From Spirochaetota bacterium (GTDB lineage: Bacteria; Spirochaetota; UBA4802; UBA5368), in contig JALOTJ010000022.1 of NCBI GenBank assembly GCA_025457965.1, forward strand, positions 1 to 33,813: 33,813 nt of DNA, given 5' to 3'. The notes beneath the pieces were generated by a model. It had not been told where the DNA came from, made no database searches, and saw only the letters and a program-made list of their open reading frames with translations. Positions 7,274 through 15,240 of the stretch are shown piece by piece. The first letter of the stretch is position 1, and each line of letters starts with the position of its first letter. A program made the position numbers and the translations under genes.

Positions 7274-9265
7274 CTAGAGCATGTCGAAGGGGTCCACGTC
7301 GATTTCCAGGTAAACCCCGCGCGGAAGCCGCTCCGAACCCACCATCCGCAGGGCCGGCCGTATCGACTCGATGTCGCGCGCCTTGATGATTACGTGATGG
7401 CGGTGGTTTCCTCCGATCCTGGCAAGCGGCGCCTTTGCCGGCCCGAGCACCGTCGCATTCGGAACGCCGCCCAGCCCCTCGCGGAGCACCTCCGCCACCC
7501 GGGCGATGGCACCCTCCACGGCCGCCTCGTCGGGGCCCCTGGCCAGAAGCCGCGTTATACGCGAAAATGGCGGATACCCCAGGGCCCGGCGGACCGAAAG
7601 CTCGTGCCGGTAGAAGCCGTAATAATCGTGGTTTTTTAAAAAGCCGAAAACGTAGTGGTCCTCGTTGAGCGTCTGGATTATCACCCGCCCGGGGACGTCA
7701 CCCCTCCCGCCGCGGCCCGCCACCTGAAGCAGAAGCGAGAAAACGCGCTCGGATGCGCGGAAATCGGGGAAGTTGAGCCCTATATCGGCCAGGATCACCC
7801 CGACCACCGCGACGTTGTGAAAATCGAAACCCTTGGCGACCATCTGCGTGCCGAGCAGTATGTCAATTTCTCCCGCGCGCATTTTCTCGATAAGGTCGAA
7901 GATCGCGTCCTTCTTCCGCGAGCTGTCCTGGTCGAGCCTGAAGATGCGGCTTCCATGGAAGGTGCCGGCTATGATCTCCTCCACGCGCTGGGTTCCCGAC
8001 CCGACCTTTTCAAGCCTTTCCGCCCCGCAGGCGGGACAGGCCTCGGGCAGGCGGCGCTGGTACCCGCAATAATGGCAGAGCATGTTTCCGTCACTGTGGA
8101 AATTGAGGCTGATGCTGCACTTTGGGCATTCAAGCACCGCGGAACACTCGCCGCACACGACAAACGGTGCGAAGCCGCGCCGGTTGAGCAGGTAAATGGC
8201 CTGCAGCCCGCCGTCGATCGCGCGTTTGGTGTGGAGCTTCAGCGCGGTCGAGAGCATCGCCTCGGGCCTGGCGGATGAAAGGCGGACAATTTCGATTTCG
8301 GGCAGTACGGCCTTCCCGTATCGACCCTTGAGCGTATGGAGCTTCAGAAGGCCGCGCTCGGCGGCGTACAGCGACTCGACCGAGGGGGTGGCGGAACCCA
8401 TAAGGAGCAGCCCCCCCTCCTTCCTGCAGCGGTAAAACGCCACCCTGCGCGCGTTGTACCGGGGAGTACTGTGCTCCTTGTACGAGCCATCATGTTCCTC
8501 GTCAATGATGACGGCCCCCAGCCGCGGGCATTGAAGAAACACGGCCGAGCGGGTGCCCACGGCGATCTTCGCGTCCCCGGCATAAAAACGCATCCAGTTG
8601 TGGAGACGCTGCTGGGCCGTCAGGCGGCTGTGGTAGACGATAAGCTCTTCGCCGAAAACCTCGTAGAGCCGCTCGAATATCTGCGACGACAGCGATATCT
8701 CGGGCACCAGGTAGATGACCGACGCCCCCTCGCCGATAAACCGACGGGCGATCTCCATGTATACTTCGGTCTTCCCGCTGCCGGTAATGCCGTGCAGCAG
8801 GTGGAAGGCCGAGCCCGATCCGAACGAATCCATGATCGCGTCGTGCGCCGCCTGCTGCTCGCCGGTGAGAACGATCGAGCGCGGGGGGGATGCAGCGAAG
8901 GGATGGCGGTAGCGCTTCGACGGCCGCTCTCCCGAGGGCAGTGCCGTCGCGAGCGCCTCGCCGAGAGATCCGAAATAGTTATCCGCCACGTGGCGCGCGC
9001 AGTCGAGCAGGCGTTCGTCGAAGATGGGGGACTCGTCGATCAGCGAACGGATTTCCTTGACCTCGAACCCGGACGGGGCTTTGCCGTGCAGTTCCAGAAC
9101 GAATGCCGTCACGATCCTGCCCCTGAAGTCAACCTTCACGCGCGAAAAAACCCGGACGGGGAGCCCCTCCGGGACCGCGTAGGTAAAAACTCCCTCGACC
9201 GGATAGCCGACACAGACATCGGCGAAGGAGGCGGGTCCAACGATGCCGGCAGAGCGCTCAACCAA
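7274..9265 (-). CDS. priA: Primosomal protein N', replication restart helicase
   Basis: PriA recognises stalled forks and D-loops and reloads the replicative helicase. The 663-residue protein has the N-terminal DNA-binding domain to about residue 110, the Walker A motif GITGSGKT at 159-166, DEEH at 255-258, and an eight-cysteine zinc region made of four CxxC pairs (CGEC, CPKC, CHYC, CPAC). Helicase motifs GTQMVAKGFDFHNV and QVAGRGGR follow. It is somewhat shorter than the E. coli protein, as in many phyla. The start is TTG at 9265, behind AAGGGA, and overlaps the upstream stop by 8 bases; no better in-frame start fits the N-terminal domain. Its 3' end is only 7 bases from the convergent VKOR-DsbA stop. 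Confidence 0.95.
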   Translation of the reverse strand: MVERSAGIVGPASFADVCVGYPVEGVFTYAVPEGLPVRVFSRVKVDFRGRIVTAFVLELHGKAPSGFEVKEIRSLIDESPIFDERLLDCARHVADNYFGSLGEALATALPSGERPSKRYRHPFAASPPRSIVLTGEQQAAHDAIMDSFGSGSAFHLLHGITGSGKTEVYMEIARRFIGEGASVIYLVPEISLSSQIFERLYEVFGEELIVYHSRLTAQQRLHNWMRFYAGDAKIAVGTRSAVFLQCPRLGAVIIDEEHDGSYKEHSTPRYNARRVAFYRCRKEGGLLLMGSATPSVESLYAAERGLLKLHTLKGRYGKAVLPEIEIVRLSSARPEAMLSTALKLHTKRAIDGGLQAIYLLNRRGFAPFVVCGECSAVLECPKCSISLNFHSDGNMLCHYCGYQRRLPEACPACGAERLEKVGSGTQRVEEIIAGTFHGSRIFRLDQDSSRKKDAIFDLIEKMRAGEIDILLGTQMVAKGFDFHNVAVVGVILADIGLNFPDFRASERVFSLLLQVAGRGGRGDVPGRVIIQTLNEDHYVFGFLKNHDYYGFYRHELSVRRALGYPPFSRITRLLARGPDEAAVEGAIARVAEVLREGLGGVPNATVLGPAKAPLARIGGNHRHHVIIKARDIESIRPALRMVGSERLPRGVYLEIDVDPFDML

Positions 9266-9908
9266 TGCTTTCCCTTGCCAGCTTGAGGGTATTCCAGGCT
9301 CCGCGCTTGAGGTCGGGATTGTTAATAAGGGCTATCGGATGGTCGACCGCGAACCACGAAACGGCGGCGTGCCGGTCCCTGATGCGCTTGAGCGGCCGCA
9401 TGTCGCCCATTACAATGACGACGCGCGGAGCCAGGCGCGCGATTTCCCGCTCGAGGATAGGTTCGCAGTTCTTGAACATGCCGCCCGGGCTCATCGTCGG
9501 CTCGGCGGGATCGCACTTGATGAGGCTGGTAATGTAGCATTTCTGTATATCGATATCGATCGCCGCCATCATTTTCTTCATCAGATCGGTCGCTTCCTCG
9601 CGATACTTTCTTCGCTCCATTCCGCTCACCATCGACGGCGGATTGAGAATGATCACGACTCCGTTCTCTCCGCTGCCGACCGGCTTTTTACGGTCGCGCA
9701 CATTGCCGCATTTGCCGCACACGGCCCCGTCAGTCCGTGCCGGACGTTCCCCGGCGGCACACTGCGGCCCTTGCTCCCCGATCGTGCCGGGAGATGAGAT
9801 GAACTCCTTTAAAAAAACGCGCTCATCCTCGCCGCGGCAGATGACGATCCGCCCGGACCTTCGCCCATCACGGAGGGCCTTCGCTATGTCTGAGTAATCG
9901 GTATACAT
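9258..9908 (-). CDS. Uracil-DNA glycosylase superfamily protein with Fe-S cysteines
   Basis: A 216-residue protein whose second half matches family 4/5 uracil-DNA glycosylases: CYITSLIKCDP at about 124-134, then NCEPILEREIARLAPRVVIVMG at about 147-168, and a DHP near 189-191 followed by a Trp-Asn-Leu helix. Cys64 and Cys67 (CGKC) together with Cys132 and Cys148 have the spacing of the [4Fe-4S] ligands of family 4 enzymes. The usual motif 1, GE-x-PG-x-x-E, is replaced by LNPPSMVSG at about 88-96, so the Glu and Asp expected there are missing. Either it is a glycosylase with changed chemistry or a DNA- or nucleotide-binding relative without catalysis. It overlaps priA, fitting a role in DNA repair or restart. 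Confidence 0.75.
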   Translation of the reverse strand: MYTDYSDIAKALRDGRRSGRIVICRGEDERVFLKEFISSPGTIGEQGPQCAAGERPARTDGAVCGKCGNVRDRKKPVGSGENGVVIILNPPSMVSGMERRKYREEATDLMKKMMAAIDIDIQKCYITSLIKCDPAEPTMSPGGMFKNCEPILEREIARLAPRVVIVMGDMRPLKRIRDRHAAVSWFAVDHPIALINNPDLKRGAWNTLKLARESIG

Positions 9909-9919
9909 GACTTTTCATG

Positions 9920-9974
9920 CGCGGGGACGACCGGCGCCGGGTTTATATGCGCGTCCCCGCGAGCCGCCTGTCAA
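9920..9974 (-). promoter_or_regulatory. Putative promoter with large inverted repeat upstream of the UDG-like gene
   Basis: On the minus strand a consensus TTGACA lies at 9974-9969 and an AT-rich CATATAAA at 9949-9942 (TATAAA at 9947-9942; spacer 21 bp, or 18 bp to GCATAT at 9950-9945). A perfect 10-bp inverted repeat overlays it: CGTCCCCGCG at 9961-9952 sits between the two elements and CGCGGGGACG at 9929-9920 sits just past the -10. The 22-base centre also holds the palindrome CCGGCGCCGG at 9931-9940. No U-tract follows in the minus direction, so an operator or 5' UTR structure is more likely than a terminator. Confidence 0.45.
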
Positions 9975-9996
9975 GAGTAAAAAGACGGCCAGCCCT

Positions 9997-11361
9997 TCAT
10001 GACCCCAGATTGTCCAGGTCGATGCCGAACTGCTTTATCTTTCGGTGCAGATTCGTCCGCTCAATGCCGAGCTCTTTGGCTGTCAGCGTCACGTTTTTAT
10101 CGTTTGCGATGAGGGCACGTATTATATGCGCGCGCTCGAAGTCCTCACGCGCCGATTTAAGCGGCGAGATGTCCCCGGCGACGGCATGGTCCCTGCCCTG
10201 GCGGGGTTCCAGGTTCTTCCGGATGTCCTCCTCGTCAATACTCTCCCTCTGCACCATGATCGAAACGCGCTCGACGACGTTCTTGAGCTCGCGAATATTC
10301 CCCGGCCATGGATGCTCGGCGAGAAAGCGCATGCCGCCTTCGGAGATGTACTTGGTACCCAGGCCGTGCTCCTTGAGGAAACGGTCGAAAAAATAACGGA
10401 CCAGAAGGGGAATGTCCTCGCGCCTTTCGGAAAGCGGCGGGACCCGTATCGGGATGACGTTAAGGCGATAGAAGAGGTCCTCCCTGAAGCGCCCCTCCTC
10501 GATCGCCTTCAGCACGTCGATATTCGTGGCCGAGATGACGCGCACGTCCACCGTCAGCGTCTCGCTCCCGCCGACCCGCTCTAACTGCTGCTCTTGTAAA
10601 ACGCGCAGCACCTTCGCCTGCGCGCTCGCGCTCATATCGCAGATCTCGTCGAGGAAAATGGTGCCGCTGTTCGCCAGCTCGAACTTCCCCAGCCTGCGGC
10701 CCAGCGCACCGGTAAACGATCCCTTTTCATGGCCGAAGAGCTCGCTCTCGATGAGCTCGTCGGGGATCGCGGCGCAGTTCACCTTGATGAAGGCTTTGTC
10801 CGAACGCCTGGATCTACGGAAGATCGCCCGGGCCACCAGTTCCTTGCCGGTACCGTTGTCCCCGGTAATGAAGACGCGCGCGCTGGTGGCCGCCGCGGTT
10901 TCGATGATGCGGCGTATCTCTTCCATCTGGGGTGACTCGCCGATCATCTCGTCTTCCAGCATCACCTCGCGGCGAAGTTTGATGTTCTCCCTCCGCAGGC
11001 GAAGCTGTTCGAGCGCGTTGGCAAGGGTCGTCAGAACACGCTCCATGGAGGGAGGCTTTTCGAGAAAATCGAAGGCGCCCATCTTTGTCGATTTCACCGC
11101 GATATCGATCGAGCCGTGCCCCGAGATCATGATGACCGCGGCGTCGGTGTTCATCTGCCTGATGCGCCCCAGCACTTCGAGGCCGTCGATGTCGGGCAGC
11201 CATACGTCGAGAAAGACGAGATCGACATCGTTTTTACTCAGGAACTCGAGCGCCCCCCTGCCGTCCGCACTCGAATGGACGTCATGCCCCTCGTCCTGGA
11301 GGATGCCCGTCATCGTCTTGATGATGTTGCTTTCGTCGTCAACTACCAGTATTGTCGCCAT
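9997..11361 (-). CDS. NtrX-like sigma-54-dependent response regulator
   Basis: A 454-residue activator with three domains. The receiver domain (about 1-118) has the acidic pair Asp8-Asp9, the phospho-accepting Asp52 in LVFLDVWLPDIDG, Ser80 and Lys102. The AAA+ domain has Walker A GDNGTGKE and the sigma-54 contact loop GSFTGA, a common variant of GAFTGA. The C-terminus is a Fis-type helix-turn-helix, LTAKELGIERTNLHRKIKQ. It should bind upstream DNA and open promoters with the RpoN encoded in the same gene run. The start at 11361 (MATILVVDDE) is behind GGAGCGGG; an ATG at 11373 would add four residues. It overlaps the kinase gene by 23 bases, strong support for a cognate pair. Target genes are unknown. 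Confidence 0.9.
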   Translation of the reverse strand: MATILVVDDESNIIKTMTGILQDEGHDVHSSADGRGALEFLSKNDVDLVFLDVWLPDIDGLEVLGRIRQMNTDAAVIMISGHGSIDIAVKSTKMGAFDFLEKPPSMERVLTTLANALEQLRLRRENIKLRREVMLEDEMIGESPQMEEIRRIIETAAATSARVFITGDNGTGKELVARAIFRRSRRSDKAFIKVNCAAIPDELIESELFGHEKGSFTGALGRRLGKFELANSGTIFLDEICDMSASAQAKVLRVLQEQQLERVGGSETLTVDVRVISATNIDVLKAIEEGRFREDLFYRLNVIPIRVPPLSERREDIPLLVRYFFDRFLKEHGLGTKYISEGGMRFLAEHPWPGNIRELKNVVERVSIMVQRESIDEEDIRKNLEPRQGRDHAVAGDISPLKSAREDFERAHIIRALIANDKNVTLTAKELGIERTNLHRKIKQFGIDLDNLGS

Positions 11362-13180
11362 CCCGCTCCGCATCCGTCTCTATAATCGGAAGTTCGATGG
11401 TGAACTCCGTCCCCTCGCCGGGCTTCGAACGGCAGCTGATGCCGCCGCGATGCTCCAGAATGATCTTCTCGACGATGGTGAGCCCCAGCCCTGTTCCGTG
11501 CGGCTTTTTGGAAAAGGTGGGCTCGAATATTCTTTCGAGGTCCTCCTCGTTGATCCCTGCCCCGTCGTCGCGTATCTGTATGATGACCGCCCGGGTGTTC
11601 CCCTGCACACGCAGCGCTGTTTTAATATGGACATTACCCTGATCACCCACCGCGTCGATCGAATTCTGGATGATATTGGTGAGCGCCTGCCGCAGCAGTG
11701 ACTTGTCCAGGGTTATCCGCGGGAGGCCTTGATCAAGTTCAAGGTGGAACGACACCCTTTCGTGCCCGTGGAAGAAATTAACGCAGCTCTCCACAATCGG
11801 GTTGAGATCGACCGTCTCGGGTTTCATCTCGGGCAATCGGGCGAAGCGCGAGAACTCCCCGAGGAGTTCCATGAGCACATTGACTTCCTCTATGATGGTG
11901 TCGGTGCCCGTAAGGACTATGCTTTCAATATCGGGGTGCGACTCGCGATAGCGCCGCTGGATGCGCTCGGCCGACAGCCGTATCGGCGTCAGCGGGTTCT
12001 TGATCTCGTGCACCAGCTTGCGCGCCACGTCCCTCCATGCCTCGAGCTTCTGCGCGTGGAACTGGGCTTTTCTGCTGGCCTCGAGCTGCCGTATCATCTT
12101 GTTGAACGAATCGAACAGAAGCGCGAGCTCGTCCGGCGATTCGCGCTCGAGGCGCACGGCGAAGTTACCCGCGGCCACTTTTCCGGCCGCCTCTTCGAGT
12201 TCGAGCACCGGCCTTGTGATGTTGGCCGAGAGGAGCAGGCTAACCACCACCGAAACGACAACGATGAGAAACGCGATCAGCAACAGGAATATCCCCACGC
12301 CGGTCTGGAAATAGGGCTTCAGGTACTCCTTCTGCCGGTATGTTCCGAGCGACTCCTCGAAGAGCGAACTGCGAACGAACAGCCGCTCGGGCATCACCCT
12401 GAAAACCGCCACAAGGTAATCTCCGGGGAAGAATGTGCCGAGCGCGAGTGCGTCCTCTCCGATCGATATGGCATAGACCGCCGTACCGCGCCGGGGTTTC
12501 ACGACATCCAGGAATTTCGCGATTCCATCGGCGTACGCCGCCCTCGGGAGAGGGTCGATCGCCAACGCGGTCGCCGCCGCTGCCGGGCGGAAGAAGGCCG
12601 CTCCGTAACCCCGCGAGGCGAGGAGTGAAACAATCATGTCCCTGCCGAACGGTGTCGCCGGCGACATTATACCCCTGCCAAGGGCGAAATTGAGGGAATC
12701 GAGCTCCCTCTCCACCCCCGCGTATTCTTCGGCGATGGAGGCCCTCGCCATTTCGACCGACTCCTCGAGTGCCATGGCCGTCTTTTCGGCTATGAGTTCG
12801 CTGATCGTGTGACCGATTATGTTGTTCGAAACCAGGATGATCGGCAGCGAGGGCAGAATGGCGACGAACACGAAGGCGAGCGCGATCTTGAAACGTATGC
12901 TGAAAAAAGCCTCGGAGCGTCCAGCCGAAAGCTTCCGCCGAAACGAGATGATGATGAAATATACAGCGGCCACGACCGGGACCATCATCATCGAGTAGAA
13001 AAAAAAGCTCCGCGCCGCCTCTCCCTGGGTGTCGACCGACGGGAAAAGGCCGAGAACAAGGACCGCGGAAAACACGAATATGCCGATCAGAAAGACGACA
13101 TCGTGCGCGCGCAGTCTCTCATAGATGACTTCCCGGATCTTCCTCAGATTCAGTGCGGCGGAAGATTGTATTCGCTGCAT
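11339..13180 (-). CDS. NtrY-like membrane sensor histidine kinase
   Basis: A 613-residue kinase. Predicted membrane segments lie at about 29-46, 60-80 and 97-121, then a periplasmic sensor region of about 175 residues, then a fourth segment at about 296-318. A HAMP domain follows (ANITRPVLELEEAAGKVAAG, about 319-338), then the H-box RKLVHEIKNPLTPIRLSAE with phospho-His391. N-box IIQNSIDAV, G1 DDGAGI and G2 GTGLGLTIVEKI are all present. The NtrY family has this same layout and a long periplasmic loop. The ATG at 13180 follows GGGGAG. It is preceded 22 bases upstream by a DUF4390-like gene, an order also found in proteobacterial ntrYX loci. The signal sensed cannot be read from sequence. Confidence 0.9.
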   Translation of the reverse strand: MQRIQSSAALNLRKIREVIYERLRAHDVVFLIGIFVFSAVLVLGLFPSVDTQGEAARSFFFYSMMMVPVVAAVYFIIISFRRKLSAGRSEAFFSIRFKIALAFVFVAILPSLPIILVSNNIIGHTISELIAEKTAMALEESVEMARASIAEEYAGVERELDSLNFALGRGIMSPATPFGRDMIVSLLASRGYGAAFFRPAAAATALAIDPLPRAAYADGIAKFLDVVKPRRGTAVYAISIGEDALALGTFFPGDYLVAVFRVMPERLFVRSSLFEESLGTYRQKEYLKPYFQTGVGIFLLLIAFLIVVVSVVVSLLLSANITRPVLELEEAAGKVAAGNFAVRLERESPDELALLFDSFNKMIRQLEASRKAQFHAQKLEAWRDVARKLVHEIKNPLTPIRLSAERIQRRYRESHPDIESIVLTGTDTIIEEVNVLMELLGEFSRFARLPEMKPETVDLNPIVESCVNFFHGHERVSFHLELDQGLPRITLDKSLLRQALTNIIQNSIDAVGDQGNVHIKTALRVQGNTRAVIIQIRDDGAGINEEDLERIFEPTFSKKPHGTGLGLTIVEKIILEHRGGISCRSKPGEGTEFTIELPIIETDAERDGDNTGS

Positions 13181-13202
13181 CGCTCCCCGCTTTGCGGCCG
13201 CG

Positions 13203-13760
13203 TCAGTATCCCACCGGCGGCCCGTTTACCCATCCCGTATCGAAATCCCAGAAGCCCACGATGTATTTGAATATCAGATTCATCGGAAAATAGAGCTCGA
13301 CCGATTTAAGCTCGGCCCTGGCGCGCATAACGTAGGACTCATTTCCCCTCAACCCGAGGCCCTGGAGATCGTATTCTTTCAGAGAAAAGAAATAATCGAG
13401 CATCGCATTCTCACTCTGGAACACGGTGCTCTTTTTGCCCTCCATCACCTGGAACGCCTTCCCCCAGAAATCGAACTTCACCTTTCGGCTTATAATCCTG
13501 GAATACACGGTCTTGTCTCCGGCGAGGATTCCGCCGGTAACACGGCGTATCTGTATCTCGTAGGTGACCCTTATTTCCATCCCGCGCTTCATGGCCTCCA
13601 GGATATCATGCCTCTGGTAGGAGACCACCGACAGGTTCACCCGGGCCCCGTCACCGACCATATGCACGGAACCGAAATTCAGGTCGGCGGCGTAAAGCCC
13701 CGCCGGAAGGAACACGGCCAGGAACGCGGCGAGGCGCAGTATGTATGTTATTGTTTTCAT
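13203..13760 (-). CDS. DUF4390-like exported protein
   Basis: A 185-residue protein with a signal peptide (MKTITYILRLAAFLAVFLPAG, cleavage near AYA-AD at about 25) and a beta-rich body. The stretch AMKRGMEIRVTYEIQIRRV, the later FSLKEYDLQGLGL and RARAELKSVELYFPMN follow the DUF4390 pattern, and DUF4390 genes typically sit immediately ahead of ntrY-type kinases, as here. That position suggests a periplasmic partner or modulator of the kinase sensor region, which is inference. The TAA stop of the upstream gene overlaps its ATG by one base (TAATG), so it is translationally coupled to the DUF5683-like gene. No catalytic motif is visible. Confidence 0.65.
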   Translation of the reverse strand: MKTITYILRLAAFLAVFLPAGLYAADLNFGSVHMVGDGARVNLSVVSYQRHDILEAMKRGMEIRVTYEIQIRRVTGGILAGDKTVYSRIISRKVKFDFWGKAFQVMEGKKSTVFQSENAMLDYFFSLKEYDLQGLGLRGNESYVMRARAELKSVELYFPMNLIFKYIVGFWDFDTGWVNGPPVGY

Positions 13761-14359
13761 TAAAACTGCAGGGATCTGGTGACCGCGACGTTCACTCCGT
13801 CCTGTCGTATATCAAGCGAAAATCGAGCCTTGTTCTGGGCCTTCCAGTAGGGAAAATAAACATCCCGGTTGTAACGCTCCGCCGAATAGATCGCGTCCAC
13901 GACACAGTACACCTTCAGGAACAGCACGGAGAAGACGTATCCGATGATAATCGTCTGGTCACGCCGCTGCATGTCCTGCCATCGGGCCACTCCACTGTCC
14001 GAGGATGAATATTTGTCGGAGTAATAAAACGCCCCGTAGATCAGGAGTCCCTTCTGTACAAGGTCGGCGAGCAAAAAGAGTGATCCCGCACCGTAGTCCT
14101 GGGTGTAGAACTGCCCCAGGCCTGGCCACACCCAAGAAAGCACGCCCGCGATGAAGGGATCCTTTCTGTCGGGCTCGTCGATGAAAAAACCGCCATCCTC
14201 GACCACGGAGGCGTTTTTATCCGACGGCCCCGCGCGTTCCTCCGCATGCGACGGGCCCGCGGAGGCGAGGAGAAATACGAGAACGGCCGCGCATACCGCC
14301 GTACCGACACATTTACAGCCTTTTCCGTATTCCAATGGAAACCCCTTTCCTTTGTTCAT
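13760..14359 (-). CDS. DUF5683-like membrane protein, copy 2
   Basis: A 199-residue protein with an N-terminal signal or anchor (about 17-38), a low-complexity acidic linker, then the DUF5683-like core DPFIAGVLSWVWPGLGQFYTQDYGAGSLFLLADL at about 66-99 and two to three hydrophobic segments. It is clearly a paralogue of the gene just upstream: both carry DP-hydrophobic-AG-x-LSW-x-x-PGLGQFY. It probably sits in the inner membrane. The ATG at 14359 has no obvious ribosome-binding site; an in-frame TTG at 14335, behind AAGGGG, would give a neater signal peptide. It overlaps the upstream gene. The function of the family is unknown; the PGLGQFY box recalls small membrane proteins of the TM2 type. 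Confidence 0.6.
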   Translation of the reverse strand: MNKGKGFPLEYGKGCKCVGTAVCAAVLVFLLASAGPSHAEERAGPSDKNASVVEDGGFFIDEPDRKDPFIAGVLSWVWPGLGQFYTQDYGAGSLFLLADLVQKGLLIYGAFYYSDKYSSSDSGVARWQDMQRRDQTIIIGYVFSVLFLKVYCVVDAIYSAERYNRDVYFPYWKAQNKARFSLDIRQDGVNVAVTRSLQF

Positions 14360-14972
14360 AATCGAAATTAATTTCCGGATACTTCTCCCTCATCTGCTGC
14401 CTGCGCCTGTCCAGGCTGCTGTTAAAGTCACGCGCCGACATTACCGCGTCAGATACGTTGTACAGGTGCAGCATCCCGGCGATCGCCATCAGGCCGATGA
14501 ACACGTTTTTCCGTGAGGTCTCCACCACGCCGAGATCGGTCCTCCTGGCGTCCACCTTCAGGCTGAGCCCCGAACCGCCGCCGGCCGAGAAATCGAAATT
14601 CATGAAATAGAACAGCGCACCGATAACGATCGAATACTCGGTGACCAGAAAGACCGTGCCCTTGACATACTCGGCCGAGTAAAACTGCCCCAGGCCCGGG
14701 ACGTACCAGGAGAGCATACCGGCGAAGATCGGGTCCCGTTTCTTCAAGAAAAAAACATTGTTGTAGTCGAGATCCTCGTAAAGTATGCTCCTCTGCGGTG
14801 CGGCCTTCGCCGGAACCCTTGCCGCACTTTTCACCTGGGCGGCGGCATCGCCCGGGGCCCCTCCTAGAAGGAGCAGCACCGCCAGAATGACCGCCGCCGC
14901 CCTTCTGGCCGGCAGGCGGCCCTCGATCTCGGGAATCGTCATGCGATATTTCAAAAGCGTTTCCTTTCCCAT
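14313..14972 (-). CDS. DUF5683-like membrane protein, copy 1
   Basis: A 219-residue protein. I start it at ATG 14972, 4 bases after the HPr stop and behind AAGG; ATG 14942 (MTIPEIEG) is also possible and would shorten the n-region of the signal peptide. Residues about 20-46 are hydrophobic and end in GDAAAQ, resembling a signal peptide. The core DPIFAGMLSWYVPGLGQFYSAEYVKGTVFLVTEY is nearly superimposable on that of the downstream paralogue, followed by hydrophobic segments and a charged C-terminal tail. The longer open frame upstream of 14972 only overlaps HPr and does not look like part of the protein. Function unknown; its place between HPr and the DUF4390-ntrYX genes suggests an envelope link of this regulon. 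Confidence 0.6.
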   Translation of the reverse strand: MGKETLLKYRMTIPEIEGRLPARRAAAVILAVLLLLGGAPGDAAAQVKSAARVPAKAAPQRSILYEDLDYNNVFFLKKRDPIFAGMLSWYVPGLGQFYSAEYVKGTVFLVTEYSIVIGALFYFMNFDFSAGGGSGLSLKVDARRTDLGVVETSRKNVFIGLMAIAGMLHLYNVSDAVMSARDFNSSLDRRRQQMREKYPEINFDYEQRKGVSIGIRKRL

Positions 14973-14976
14973 CGCC

Positions 14977-15240
14977 TTAATTTTTAAAATCATTTTCGAT
15001 AAGGGACACGAGCTTCGCGACGGCGCTCTCCTCGTTCTCCCCGCGGGCCCGTACGATAAGCCGCGAACCCGAGGTGATGGCAAGCCCCAGCACCGACATT
15101 ATTGATTTACCGTTCGCCTCCACGTTATCCTTAATGAGGAAAACCTCGCAAGGATATTTCATCGCCTCGCGCACAAACATCATGGCGGGGCGGGCATGAA
15201 CGCCCGCATCGCTTCTCACCAGCACCTCTCGCTCAATCAT
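14977..15240 (-). CDS. ptsH: Phosphocarrier protein HPr
   Basis: An 87-residue HPr-type protein. GVHARPA carries His15, the site phosphorylated by enzyme I, and GKSIMSVLGL carries Ser46, the site phosphorylated by HPr kinase/phosphorylase. Both are in the standard positions, so the protein can take part in both switches. Its 5' end overlaps hprK by 8 bases and its 3' end is 4 bases from the next gene, so it is made together with its modifying enzyme. In Gram-negative bacteria such a pair usually serves regulatory PTS chains instead of sugar import, which is family knowledge. Enzyme I and EIIA genes are not in this window, so NPr-type and HPr-type roles cannot be separated. Confidence 0.9.
   Translation of the reverse strand: MIEREVLVRSDAGVHARPAMMFVREAMKYPCEVFLIKDNVEANGKSIMSVLGLAITSGSRLIVRARGENEESAVAKLVSLIENDFKN

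Noticed and set aside
8336-9286. A 316-residue plus-strand frame opposite priA
   Set aside because: Lies inside priA coding sequence; composition and lack of motifs mark it as a shadow.
9976-9996. Terminator after the NtrX-like gene, based on TTTTT on the minus strand
   Set aside because: The stem before the T-run is only about 3 bp (GGC/GCC), too weak to support.
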